Assembly: GCA_023416135.1 (NCBI GenBank)
Contig: JAEZIF010000132.1
Span: forward strand, 1 to 29,100
Length of the DNA: 29,100 nucleotides
From: Pseudomonadota bacterium
GTDB lineage: Bacteria > Pseudomonadota > Alphaproteobacteria > Reyranellales > Reyranellaceae
Direction: 5' to 3'
Position 1 is the stretch's first letter; every line of letters starts with the position of its first letter. Of this stretch, positions 1 through 7,168 are shown piece by piece. Position numbers and translations under genes: made by a program. The notes beneath the pieces were generated by a model, which was given only the letters and a program-made list of their open reading frames with translations, was not told the origin of the DNA and did no database searches.

Positions 1-293
1 ACTCCAAGCCGATCTACGATCAGTGGTTCACGTCCCAGCAGGGCTACACCAGCGGCGCCACCAAGGAGTGGGCCAATCACGCGGTTTGGGACGTCGATCC
101 GGTCCTGAAACCCTTCAAGGACCTGCCGGTATATGGCCGGCTGGTGGGCTATGCCGGGCCGCCCGACCGCAAGGCGGCCGAGGTCGTCAGCAAGTACATC
201 ATCGTCGACATGTACGCCAAGGCGATCCAGGGCATGCCGGCCGAGGAGGCCGCCAAATGGGCGCACGCGGAGGCGACCAAGGCGTACGCGTGA
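1..293 (+). CDS. ABC transporter extracellular solute-binding protein, family 1 (3' end only)
   Basis: This is the last 96 codons of a gene that begins upstream of the window; the open frame runs from base 3 to the TGA at 291-293. The visible part contains the stretches EWANHAVWDVDP and SKYIIVDMYAKAIQGM followed by an alanine/lysine-rich end. These are typical of the C-terminal lobe of sugar-type family 1 periplasmic binding proteins, which capture a solute and hand it to an ABC permease. The permease genes are not in view: the next gene, 17 bases away, is convergent, so this is the end of its operon or it is transcribed alone. Substrate cannot be told from this end. The family call rests on recall of C-terminal patterns only. 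Confidence 0.72.
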   Translation, partial: SKPIYDQWFTSQQGYTSGATKEWANHAVWDVDPVLKPFKDLPVYGRLVGYAGPPDRKAAEVVSKYIIVDMYAKAIQGMPAEEAAKWAHAEATKAYA

Positions 294-310
294 CCTGACA
301 TCATGTGTTC

Positions 311-1219
311 CTAGCCGAACGCGGCAAACACCTCGTCGATCGCCTTCATCTGGTTGCCGGCCGCGGAGGACGGCACCAGGATCGGCGTGTGCACGCCCGC
401 CGCGCGCCAGTCGGCAACGCCGTCGCGTACCTTGGTCGCAGGACCGAACAGCGTGGTTTCGGCCAGCCACTTGTCGGTCAGGAACTTCGGCACGTCGTCG
501 CGGCGGCCCTCGGCGATCGCCTTCTCGATCGCCTCCATCTCCTCGACGTAGCCCGCCTCCTTCCAGTAATTCCGGTAGTTCGGCAGGAAGGCGTAGTTGG
601 TGAGCGTGCGCCGGTTCACCGCGCGGGCGGCATCGACATCGTCGCCGATGCAGGTCGGGATCATGTTGCCGATGAAGAAGGCGGGATCGTTGCGCCTGGC
701 TGCGGGCAGCGCCGCCAGCGACTGGCCCATGTGCGACAGCACGACGTTGGCGAACACCACGCCCTCGGCGAGTTCGCCCGACAGGGCCACCATCTTCTTG
801 CGCAGCGCCGCGACGATGATGGGCGGCAGCGGGCCGTAGGACGTTTCGGCGCGGATCTTCTCGATGAAGGCGCGCGTGTCGGCGAGCGGCTTGCCGGGCG
901 TCACGCCCATGCGCACATAGGACGGTCCGTGGGCGATGCCGATGCCGAGCCGGAAGCGCCCGCCCGACACCTCGTGCATCATCGCAGCACTCTGCGCGAA
1001 ATCGACGATGGTGCGCTGGTAGATCGGTGCAATAGCGGTGCCGAAGGTGACCTTCTCGGTGTTCCATGCCAGCGCCTCGCACGTCGACATGCCGCCCGTG
1101 GGACTCGGCACATAGAGGCCTGCGAAGCCGCGCCGCTCGGCCTCCTGGCCGAGCTCGATGGTACGGCGGCGCCGTCCCGGCATGGCGATCAGGCAGAGGG
1201 CGGGAAGCGTTTCGGGCAT
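311..1219 (-). CDS. LLM-class flavin-dependent oxidoreductase (luciferase-like)
   Basis: A 302-residue protein of the bacterial luciferase-like monooxygenase superfamily (TIM barrel using FMN or F420). Visible hallmarks are the N-terminal segment with AERRGFAGLYVPS, the TFGTAIAPIYQRT strand, the helix with AMMHEVSGGRFRLGIGI (the usual 'LSGGRF.LGIG' motif of the family) and a C-terminal GVHTPILVPS strand. The length is slightly short of the usual 320-350. It is transcribed away from the Liv importer genes, with about 210 bp of shared upstream DNA, so it may serve the same catabolic pathway. Neither the cofactor (FMN or F420) nor the substrate can be read from the sequence. The ATG at 1217-1219 is the first start in the frame that fits the family. 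Confidence 0.85.
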   Translation of the reverse strand: MPETLPALCLIAMPGRRRRTIELGQEAERRGFAGLYVPSPTGGMSTCEALAWNTEKVTFGTAIAPIYQRTIVDFAQSAAMMHEVSGGRFRLGIGIAHGPSYVRMGVTPGKPLADTRAFIEKIRAETSYGPLPPIIVAALRKKMVALSGELAEGVVFANVVLSHMGQSLAALPAARRNDPAFFIGNMIPTCIGDDVDAARAVNRRTLTNYAFLPNYRNYWKEAGYVEEMEAIEKAIAEGRRDDVPKFLTDKWLAETTLFGPATKVRDGVADWRAAGVHTPILVPSSAAGNQMKAIDEVFAAFG

Positions 1220-1284
1220 CGTAAGGTCCTTTCGGCTGGCGTTCGTTCCGGCCGACTATCTCATAAGGACGCCCATCAATCTTC

Positions 1285-1313
1285 TTGTCGAACCAGCCGC
1301 GTATTGGTCTAGT
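1285..1313 (+). promoter_or_regulatory. Possible sigma-70-like promoter for the Liv operon
   Basis: TTGTCG at 1285-1290 and TCTAGT at 1308-1313 are separated by 17 bases, about 115 bases before the binding-protein start. The match to TTGACA/TATAAT is partial, so this is only a candidate within the divergent intergenic region 1220-1429. Confidence 0.2.
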
Positions 1314-1429
1314 GCCAGCAGGAAAGCGTAGCCCGGGTGTGTTGCGTAGTTTCTGCCGTGCGAGCCCTGTGGCCGACACGACCCGCGTACCCCAAAAAAA
1401 CTTGTGGTCGAATCGGGAGGAAACCCACC

Positions 1430-2605
1430 ATGAAGTACAGCGCAATACTGGTTGCCGCTGGCCTGTTGAGCGCCGGAACGGCGCTTGCCCAGCAGCCGCC
1501 CATCAAGATCGGCGTACTCTATCCATTGACCGGCGCGGGCGCCGTCTACGGCGCTCCGGCGCTGGTCGGCCATCAGATGGCGATCGAAGAACTCAACGCC
1601 AAGGGCGGCATCCTGGGCCGCAAAGTCGAATCGTTCGAGCGCGACGACAAGCTCAACCCGGCGGCCGCTTCCTCGACGATGAAGGAACTCATCACCAAGG
1701 ACAAGGTCGACATCGTGCTGGGCGGGCTGTCATCGGCAGTCGGGCTCGCGATGTCGGAGCTGAGCAAGCAGGAAAAGGTCGTCTACATATCGACCATCCC
1801 CAAGACCATTCAGATGACGACCGACAAGCTGCACAAGTACGTCTTCCGGACATCGGCAAACACCGACCAGGAAGGCGAGGCAATGGCGATCCTGGCCGGC
1901 AAAAACAAGCTCAGCAAGATCTGCCATCTCGAGCTCGACTATGCCTACGGCAACGACCTCGAGGCCGGCATCCTGAAGGCGCTGCCCAAGTACGCGCCCG
2001 ACGCCAAGATCGTCCTGACCTTGAAGCCCAAGCTCGGCGCCACCGATTTCAATCCGTTCATCCCGCAGGTCATGGCCGCGGGCTGCGACGGCGTGCTGTC
2101 GGGCCTGTGGGGGCCGCACTTCGTTTCGTGGGTCAAGCAGGCCGCCCCGCTCGGCTTCTTCAACAAGATCAAGTGGATTTCGGGCGGCGAAGTCGGCAGC
2201 CACGAGATCGCGGGTGAGCTGAAGGGCGAATATCCCGACAACGTCATCGCGAACTCCTACGAGCTCTGGTACATCGGGAACGATCCCTCCCACAAGGAAT
2301 TCCAGGCCAAGCTCGCCAAGAAGCTAAACACCCCGGAGACGCCGCAATGGGCGGCGCTGGGCTACATCGGCGTGATGTACGCCGCGGCCGCGATGGAGAA
2401 GGCCAAGTCGACCGATCCCGACAAGGTCGCCGAGGCGCTCGAGGGCCTCACGATCGGCACGCCGGTCGGCAAGCTCACCATCGACGCCAAGACCCATCAG
2501 GCCAACATCGGCCAGTTCTGGGGACCGATGGTCAAGAAGCCCGATCGCGCCTACCGCATGATGGAGCCGGCCGAGTACATCCAGCCGAAAGCGGTCACGC
2601 AGTAG
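1430..2605 (+). CDS. Branched-chain amino acid-type ABC transporter substrate-binding protein
   Basis: A 391-residue periplasmic binding protein of the Leu/Ile/Val-binding family (type I fold). The signal peptide is clear: MKYS, a hydrophobic run and ALAQQ at about residues 17-21. The mature protein opens with IKIGVLYPLTGAGAVYG, the standard Liv-family start, and continues with GHQMAIEELNAKGGILGRK and a two-lobed layout. The ATG at 1430 is preceded by GGGAGG ten bases upstream; an in-frame extension to 1337 lacks a signal peptide and is not the start. It is the first gene of a complete import operon (binding protein, two permeases, two ATPases). In soil alphaproteobacteria such paralogues import many compounds, including aromatic acids, amides and amino acids, so the substrate is open. 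Confidence 0.93.
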   Translation: MKYSAILVAAGLLSAGTALAQQPPIKIGVLYPLTGAGAVYGAPALVGHQMAIEELNAKGGILGRKVESFERDDKLNPAAASSTMKELITKDKVDIVLGGLSSAVGLAMSELSKQEKVVYISTIPKTIQMTTDKLHKYVFRTSANTDQEGEAMAILAGKNKLSKICHLELDYAYGNDLEAGILKALPKYAPDAKIVLTLKPKLGATDFNPFIPQVMAAGCDGVLSGLWGPHFVSWVKQAAPLGFFNKIKWISGGEVGSHEIAGELKGEYPDNVIANSYELWYIGNDPSHKEFQAKLAKKLNTPETPQWAALGYIGVMYAAAAMEKAKSTDPDKVAEALEGLTIGTPVGKLTIDAKTHQANIGQFWGPMVKKPDRAYRMMEPAEYIQPKAVTQ

Positions 2606-2633
2606 TCGCACGTCACTCGTGTTCTTGCGGACC

Positions 2634-2664
2634 GCGAGCTTCCAGCTCGCTCATGAGCATGAGC
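2634..2664. promoter_or_regulatory. Two tandem hairpins between the binding-protein and permease genes
   Basis: A 7-bp perfect stem (GCGAGCT, loop TCC, AGCTCGC; 2634-2650) is followed, sharing two bases, by a 6-bp stem (GCTCAT, loop GAGC, ATGAGC; 2649-2664). They lie in the 117-bp gap between the binding-protein stop and livH. Stem-loops here in ABC operons commonly protect the 3' end of the binding-protein message or partly terminate transcription, giving an excess of binding protein over permease. That role is inferred. There is no U-run. Confidence 0.55.
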
Positions 2665-2722
2665 GGGCTGGATGCGCGCGGACCGGAAGACCCGTGACAC
2701 CCTCTGCATACGGGCCTGATCG

Positions 2723-3601
2723 ATGACCCTCACGATGTTCACGCTGAACGCGTTCTATGGCCTTGCCCTCGCCATGAACATGTTCATCATCGCCTCCGGC
2801 CTGAACCTGATCTTCGGCGTGCTGCGGGTGATCAATTTCGCCCACGGCATGTTCTACATGTTCGGCGCCTACATCGTCTTCACCGTGGCCAAGACCTGGG
2901 GCGCGCCGTTCTTCGTCGGCGTGCTGGCCGCGGGTGCCGCGCTCGCGGTGATCGCCTTCGTGATCGAACGCCTGCTGCTGCGCCATCTCTACGACAGGGA
3001 GCACCTTATGCAGCTCCTGTTCACCTTCGCGATCGTGCTGCTGATGAGCGACGCGGCGAAGATGATTTGGGGCACCGATCAGTACTCGGTCGGCTATCCG
3101 CCGGGCCTCGGCGGGGCGGTCAACCTGGGCTTCGTCGTGCTGCCGCAGTACCAGCTTTTCCTCTGCGTCGTCGGCCCGCTCATCGCCGTCACCATGTGGT
3201 TCCTGGTCGATCGCACGCGTTGGGGCCGCATCGTGCGCGCCGCCACCCAGGATCGCGAGATGCTGGCGGCGCTCGGCGTCAACGTGCCCATGGTCTATGC
3301 CGCGGTGTTCACCATCGGCTCGGCGTTGGCCGGCATCGGCGGCGCGCTCGCCGCCCCCAGGATCGCGCTGGTGCCCGGCATGGACGCCACGATCATCAAC
3401 GAGTGCTTCATCATCGTCATCATCGGCGGGCTCGGGAACATGTGGGGCAGCTTCCTGGGCGCGCTCGCCTTCGGCTTCGTCGTGCAGTTCGGCACCGTGC
3501 TGGCGCCCAACTGGCAGGATGTGCTGCCTTACGTGCTGATGCTGGTGGTCCTGATCGTGCGGCCATGGGGCCTGCTCGGCCGGCCCGAGGCGGGGCACTG
3601 A
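2723..3601 (+). CDS. livH: Branched-chain amino acid-type ABC transporter permease LivH
   Basis: A 292-residue inner-membrane permease of the LivH family with the usual eight or so hydrophobic segments. The N-terminal GLNLIFGVLRVINFAHGMFYM (about residues 27-47) is the highly conserved LivH signature, and GLGNMWGSFLGALAFG near the C-terminus is the cytoplasmic loop that docks onto the ATPases. Length is normal for the family. It is followed by livM after two bases, so translation is probably coupled. It pairs with LivM to form the translocation channel. The ATG at 2723 starts directly before the first membrane segment. Confidence 0.93.
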   Translation: MTLTMFTLNAFYGLALAMNMFIIASGLNLIFGVLRVINFAHGMFYMFGAYIVFTVAKTWGAPFFVGVLAAGAALAVIAFVIERLLLRHLYDREHLMQLLFTFAIVLLMSDAAKMIWGTDQYSVGYPPGLGGAVNLGFVVLPQYQLFLCVVGPLIAVTMWFLVDRTRWGRIVRAATQDREMLAALGVNVPMVYAAVFTIGSALAGIGGALAAPRIALVPGMDATIINECFIIVIIGGLGNMWGSFLGALAFGFVVQFGTVLAPNWQDVLPYVLMLVVLIVRPWGLLGRPEAGH

Positions 3602-3603
3602 CG

Positions 3604-4533
3604 ATGCCGCAACGCCGCTATCTGCTCGCCTCGGCGATCGTCGTGCTGCTGCTGGCGTTGATCCCGCTCGCTGGCAGCCGCTACGCCGTCGATCTCGCGA
3701 CCGAGGTCCTGATCTACGCCCTGTTCGCATTGAGCCTCAACGTACTGATCGGCTTCACCGGCAACATATCGTTCGGCCATGCCGCCTATTTCGCGATCGG
3801 CGGCTATGCATGCGCCGTCCTGCTCACGACCTACGGCTGGCCCCTGGCGCTCGCGCTGCCGGCTGCGGTGGTGCTGGCGGGCCTGGTGGCCGCCGTCGTC
3901 GGCTATTTCTGCGTGCGCCTGACTCAGATCTACTTCGCCATGCTGACGCTCGCCTTCGCCATGCTGGTGTGGGGCGTCGCCTTCAAGTGGAAGGAGGTCA
4001 CCGGCGGCGACGACGGCTTCACCGGCATCAAAGTGCCGGCGACGCTCGCCAACCACTTGAGCTACTTCTACTTCACGCTGATCGCGGTGGCGGCCGGCAT
4101 CGCCGCGCTGTGGGTGATCTGCCATTCGGCCTTCGGCCTCACCCTGGTCGCAATACGCGAGAACAACGTGCGCGCTGGCTTCATCGGTGTCGACACGCGG
4201 CGCATGCGCTGGGCCGCCTTCACCGTCGCCGGCACGTTCGGTGGCCTCGCCGGCGCGCTGTTCGGCATGTACCACCGCGGCATGTACATCGAGAACGCCT
4301 TCTGGACCGAATCAGCCAACGTGCTGATCATGGTACTGCTGGGCGGCATCTATTCGTTCATCGGTCCGATCATCGGCGCGGCGGTGCTGCACCTCCTGCA
4401 GGTCTTCACCAACCAGTACACGCCCTACTGGCCGACGGTGCTCGGCCTCATCCTCCTGGTGATCGTGCTGGTGTTGCCCGACGGGCTCATAGGCCTGGCG
4501 CGACGCGTGAAGGCGCGCGGGGGCCGGTCATGA
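3604..4533 (+). CDS. livM: Branched-chain amino acid-type ABC transporter permease LivM
   Basis: A 309-residue permease, the partner of LivH. LSLNVLIGFTGNISFGHAAY (about residues 42-61) is the LivM signature, followed by the conserved VTGGDDGFTGI loop and, near the C-terminus, GGIYSFIGPIIGAAVL, the ATPase-docking segment. The ATG at 3604 lies two bases after the livH stop; a longer open frame upstream overlaps livH and is a shadow. The stop overlaps the livG start (ATGA at 4530-4533), a coupled arrangement. About eight to ten membrane segments are visible. No unusual features. Confidence 0.93.
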   Translation: MPQRRYLLASAIVVLLLALIPLAGSRYAVDLATEVLIYALFALSLNVLIGFTGNISFGHAAYFAIGGYACAVLLTTYGWPLALALPAAVVLAGLVAAVVGYFCVRLTQIYFAMLTLAFAMLVWGVAFKWKEVTGGDDGFTGIKVPATLANHLSYFYFTLIAVAAGIAALWVICHSAFGLTLVAIRENNVRAGFIGVDTRRMRWAAFTVAGTFGGLAGALFGMYHRGMYIENAFWTESANVLIMVLLGGIYSFIGPIIGAAVLHLLQVFTNQYTPYWPTVLGLILLVIVLVLPDGLIGLARRVKARGGRS

Positions 4534-5282
4534 TCGCAATGCTGCACATCGACGGCCTGTGGAAGTCGTTCGCAGGCTTCGTCGCCACCCGCGACGTCTC
4601 GTTCGACCTTCTTTCCGGCGAGACCCATGCGGTGATCGGCCCCAACGGCGCAGGCAAGACAACCTTCTTCAACCTGATCACCGGCCATCTGCGGCCGGAC
4701 AAGGGCAGCGTGTCGTTCGAAGGCCGCGACCTGGTCGGCCTGCCGCCGCAGAAGATCGTGCGGCTCGGCATCGCCCGCTCGTTCCAGCGCATCAACATCT
4801 ATCCCCGCCTCACCGTGTTCGAGAACGTGCAGGTGGCGCTGATCGCGCACGCCGGCCAGCAATGGAACCTGTTCCGGCCCGGCCGCTCGCTGCATCGCCG
4901 AGGCACGCAGGAGTTGCTCGAGCTCGTGGGCCTCGCACCCGAGGCCGGGGAGACGGCGGGCGAGCTCAGCTACGGCAAGCAGAAGCAGCTCGAGCTCGCG
5001 ATCGCGCTGGCCTCGCAGCCGCGGCTGCTGCTGCTCGACGAGCCGACGGCCGGCATGTCGCCGCAGGAGACCGGCGAGACCATCGCCTCGGTGCGCGACA
5101 TCGTGAAGGCGCGGGGGCTGACGCTGCTCTTCACCGAGCACGACATGTCGGTCGTGTTCGGCATCGCCGAGCGCATCTCGGTACTGCATCACGGCGAGAT
5201 CATCGCCTCGGGCACGCCCGACGCCGTGCGCAACGACCCGGAGGTCAAGCGCGTCTATCTCGGGGAACACGCGCATGGCTGA
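4530..5282 (+). CDS. livG: ABC transporter ATP-binding protein LivG
   Basis: A 250-residue ABC ATPase. Walker A is GPNGAGKTT (about residues 37-45), the Q-loop region reads ARSFQRINIYPRLTVFENV (typical of LivG), the signature region is ELSYGKQKQLELA, and Walker B is LLLLDEPTAGMSP, followed by the switch histidine in FTEHDMSVVF. The signature departs slightly from LSYGQQR but keeps the helix-capping serine and glycine. It is cytoplasmic, pairs with LivF to power the importer, and overlaps both neighbours (4 bases with livM, 8 with livF). The AMSP-type D-loop and LivG-like length exclude an unrelated ATPase. Confidence 0.93.
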   Translation: MIAMLHIDGLWKSFAGFVATRDVSFDLLSGETHAVIGPNGAGKTTFFNLITGHLRPDKGSVSFEGRDLVGLPPQKIVRLGIARSFQRINIYPRLTVFENVQVALIAHAGQQWNLFRPGRSLHRRGTQELLELVGLAPEAGETAGELSYGKQKQLELAIALASQPRLLLLDEPTAGMSPQETGETIASVRDIVKARGLTLLFTEHDMSVVFGIAERISVLHHGEIIASGTPDAVRNDPEVKRVYLGEHAHG

Positions 5283-5994
5283 GCGGGCGACCGACCTCGC
5301 GGTCGACGGCATCCATACCGCCTACGGGCTGAGCCAGGTGCTGTTCGGCGTTTCGCTCGAGGTGAAGGCCGGTGAATGCATAGCCCTCATCGGCCGCAAC
5401 GGTGTCGGCAAGACCACGACAATGCGCTCGATCATGGGACTGACGCCGCCGCGGCAGGGTCATGTGATGTGGAAAGGCCGGGACATCGCCCGGCTGGGCC
5501 CGCATCGCATCTGCCGGATGGGCATCGGCTTCGTGCCCGAGGACCGCCGCATCTTCCCCGAGCTGTCGGTGTGGGAGAACCTCGACATCGCGCGCCGTAC
5601 CGGCGCCGGCGGCAAGGCCACCTGGGGCGAGGAGCAGGTGTTCGCGCTGTTCCCCGACCTCGCCGAGATCCGTGATCGCCGCGGCGGCGTGCTGTCGGGC
5701 GGCCAGCAGCAGATGCTGACCATTGCCCGCACCCTGATGGGCAACCCCGAGCTGCTGCTGCTCGACGAGCCATCGGAAGGGCTGGCGCCGCTGATCGTCG
5801 ACCTGCTGCAGCAGCGCGTCGCCGAACTCAAGGCGACCGGCCTCTCGATCGTGCTGGCCGAGCAGAACCTGCGGTTCGTGATGGCTCTCGCCGACCGCGT
5901 CTACATTCTCGAGAAAGGCGAGGTGCGCTTCACCGGCACGCCCGCCGACCTCAAGGCCGACGAGCGCATCGTCCACCAGTACCTGACGGTGTGA
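5275..5994 (+). CDS. livF: ABC transporter ATP-binding protein LivF
   Basis: A 239-residue ABC ATPase, the second nucleotide-binding subunit of the importer. Walker A is GRNGVGKTT, the LivF-typical FVPEDRRIFPELSVWENL follows, the signature is LSGGQQQMLTIARTLM and Walker B is LLLLDEPSEGLAP. The C-terminal AEQNLRFVMALADRVYILEKG carries the expected Q-N switch variant seen in LivF proteins. It ends the operon: no same-strand gene follows closely. A weak 6-bp stem-loop (AATCCT / AGGATT, 6032-6049) lies 38 bases past the stop, without a U-run, so it is not scored as a terminator. Confidence 0.93.
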   Translation: MAERATDLAVDGIHTAYGLSQVLFGVSLEVKAGECIALIGRNGVGKTTTMRSIMGLTPPRQGHVMWKGRDIARLGPHRICRMGIGFVPEDRRIFPELSVWENLDIARRTGAGGKATWGEEQVFALFPDLAEIRDRRGGVLSGGQQQMLTIARTLMGNPELLLLDEPSEGLAPLIVDLLQQRVAELKATGLSIVLAEQNLRFVMALADRVYILEKGEVRFTGTPADLKADERIVHQYLTV

Positions 5995-6061
5995 CCCGCC
6001 GGCGCGACCCGCCCAACCGACGCGAAAGCGAAATCCTATCGACAGGATTGTTCCGGAGGAC

Positions 6062-6091
6062 TTGCAACCTGCGATGGTCCAACCGCATTAT
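6062..6091 (+). promoter_or_regulatory. Possible sigma-70-like promoter upstream of the 153-residue gene
   Basis: TTGCAA (6062-6067) and CATTAT (6086-6091) are separated by 18 bases within the 218-bp gap after livF, about 120 bases before the next start. The match is weak and unsupported by anything else. Confidence 0.17.
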
Positions 6092-6212
6092 AGTTTTCAT
6101 GAGTATCTTGTCCCCGGAAACGGCCGATTCCATGCAGCATGCCCATGGGCACGCGCATGTGATGATCGGCAACCGCAGCGCGGCCGGCTGATCCAGCCTG
6201 CCCCTCGTTCAA

Positions 6213-6674
6213 ATGTTCGACGTCGAAATCTGCGAGGCGCGCATGATCGCGCTCATCCGCTTTACCGGCGAGCTGACGGAAGCCGACTTCACGGCGCTCG
6301 ACTTGCTTGCGGCGGAGGCCCGTGGCAACGGGCATGCCTTCGACTGCATCTTCGACATGACGTGGGTCACGCAAGTCGATCTTTCGCCCGAGTTCGTCGC
6401 CCTGCGAGGCGAGCTGCCGCAAGCCTACCCGGACCGCGAGCGGATCTACGTCGTGGGTAAGGGCGACCTCAAGCTGCTGACGCTGTTCTTTGCCGGCTAC
6501 CAGGCCCGCCGGGAACAGCGCGAGCCGTTGGTCGTCGAGACGCTGAGCGAAGCCATGCAGCGACTGGGCGTCGCCCTTTCGGACTTCCGGCCGCTGCACA
6601 CGGAAGACCGAGGGGCGGTCAAACCGGCTCGATCAGCGGCGTCGCGACGGCGGGGCGCGCGGCGGACGCCATGA
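6213..6674 (+). CDS. Hypothetical protein, possible STAS-like alpha/beta domain
   Basis: A 153-residue protein I cannot name with certainty. It starts with a strand-like FDVEICEARMIALIRFTGEL, continues with LDLLAAEARGNGHAFDCIFDMTWV and ends the ordered part with YQARREQREPLVVETLSEAMQRLG. This alternating strand/helix plan resembles the small STAS/SpoIIAA-like proteins common in alphaproteobacteria. The last 25 residues are basic and probably disordered (RRRGARRTP end). No signal peptide or membrane segment is present. No good ribosome site precedes 6213; ATG 6243 has GAGG six bases upstream but would remove the first strand. It sits alone between livF and a convergent small gene. Confidence 0.7.
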   Translation: MFDVEICEARMIALIRFTGELTEADFTALDLLAAEARGNGHAFDCIFDMTWVTQVDLSPEFVALRGELPQAYPDRERIYVVGKGDLKLLTLFFAGYQARREQREPLVVETLSEAMQRLGVALSDFRPLHTEDRGAVKPARSAASRRRGARRTP

Positions 6675-6687
6675 CCGGCAAACCCTG

Positions 6688-6978
6688 TCATCGCAGCGGA
6701 ATGTTGATGTTGACGCTCGGGCTCGACGGATAGCGGTCATATCGCTCGTAGCGCGGGTACATAGGCTCATAATAGGTAGGCGCCGGGGCATAGACCACCG
6801 GCGGCGGCGCAACATAGCCGGGCGCCTGGCGCACCACGACGGGCCGTTCGATGATGTACACTGGAGAGCCGCGATAGCGCTTGCCGTGCCCGCCTTCGCC
6901 GCCCTCGGCCGTCGTCGCCACTGCCGCGGCAGCGCCGATCACGCCGATGAGCAGTCCAGCCCTTTTGGCCATCGACAT
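6688..6978 (-). CDS. Small secreted Pro/Tyr/Arg-rich protein, probable stress regulon member
   Basis: A 96-residue exported protein. Residues 1-24 form a signal peptide (MSMAKRAGLLIGVIGAAAA then VATTAEG). The mature part is low in complexity: VVVRQAPGYVAPPPVVYAPAP, then tyrosine and arginine repeats (YEPMYPRYERYDRYPSSP) and a short NINIPLR end. Similar small proteins occur in alphaproteobacterial envelopes; no enzymatic function is suggested. The start at 6978 has a strong AGGAGG (6985-6990) six bases upstream. A perfect EcfG-type promoter lies immediately before it (7009-7034), which makes a role in the general stress response likely. Function is unknown. Confidence 0.75.
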   Translation of the reverse strand: MSMAKRAGLLIGVIGAAAAVATTAEGGEGGHGKRYRGSPVYIIERPVVVRQAPGYVAPPPVVYAPAPTYYEPMYPRYERYDRYPSSPSVNINIPLR

Positions 6979-7008
6979 TTACAGCCTCCTGTTGATCGCC
7001 GCGCCATC

Positions 7009-7034
7009 AACGCGCACGACGTCTGCTGTGTTCC
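7009..7034 (-). promoter_or_regulatory. EcfG-type (general stress sigma) promoter, perfect match
   Basis: On the minus strand GGAAC (7034-7030) is followed after exactly 17 bases by CGTT (7012-7009), the alphaproteobacterial EcfG consensus. The predicted start of transcription near 7002 leaves a leader of about 24 bases containing the AGGAGG ribosome site of the small secreted protein. Position, strand and spacing all fit. That EcfG itself uses it is inferred. Confidence 0.75.
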
Positions 7035-7168
7035 ATTCACTTCACATGTAATGATGAGGCGGAAAGACTTCAGCGGGTGGTGGTTTTGCTGTGACCGCCG
7101 CAGGGCGGAATCCACCCGCAACCTCCCGCGCGACTTTACGGCGCCGCAATCGGCTGCATGCTGCAACG

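Noticed and set aside
6032..6049. 6-bp stem-loop after livF.
   Set aside because: Too short, AT-containing and without a U-run to be called a terminator.
5991..6191. A 66-codon frame overlapping the end of livF.
   Set aside because: Arginine-rich beginning, no ribosome site and no recognisable domain; only its last 30 codons are mentioned as a low-interest peptide.
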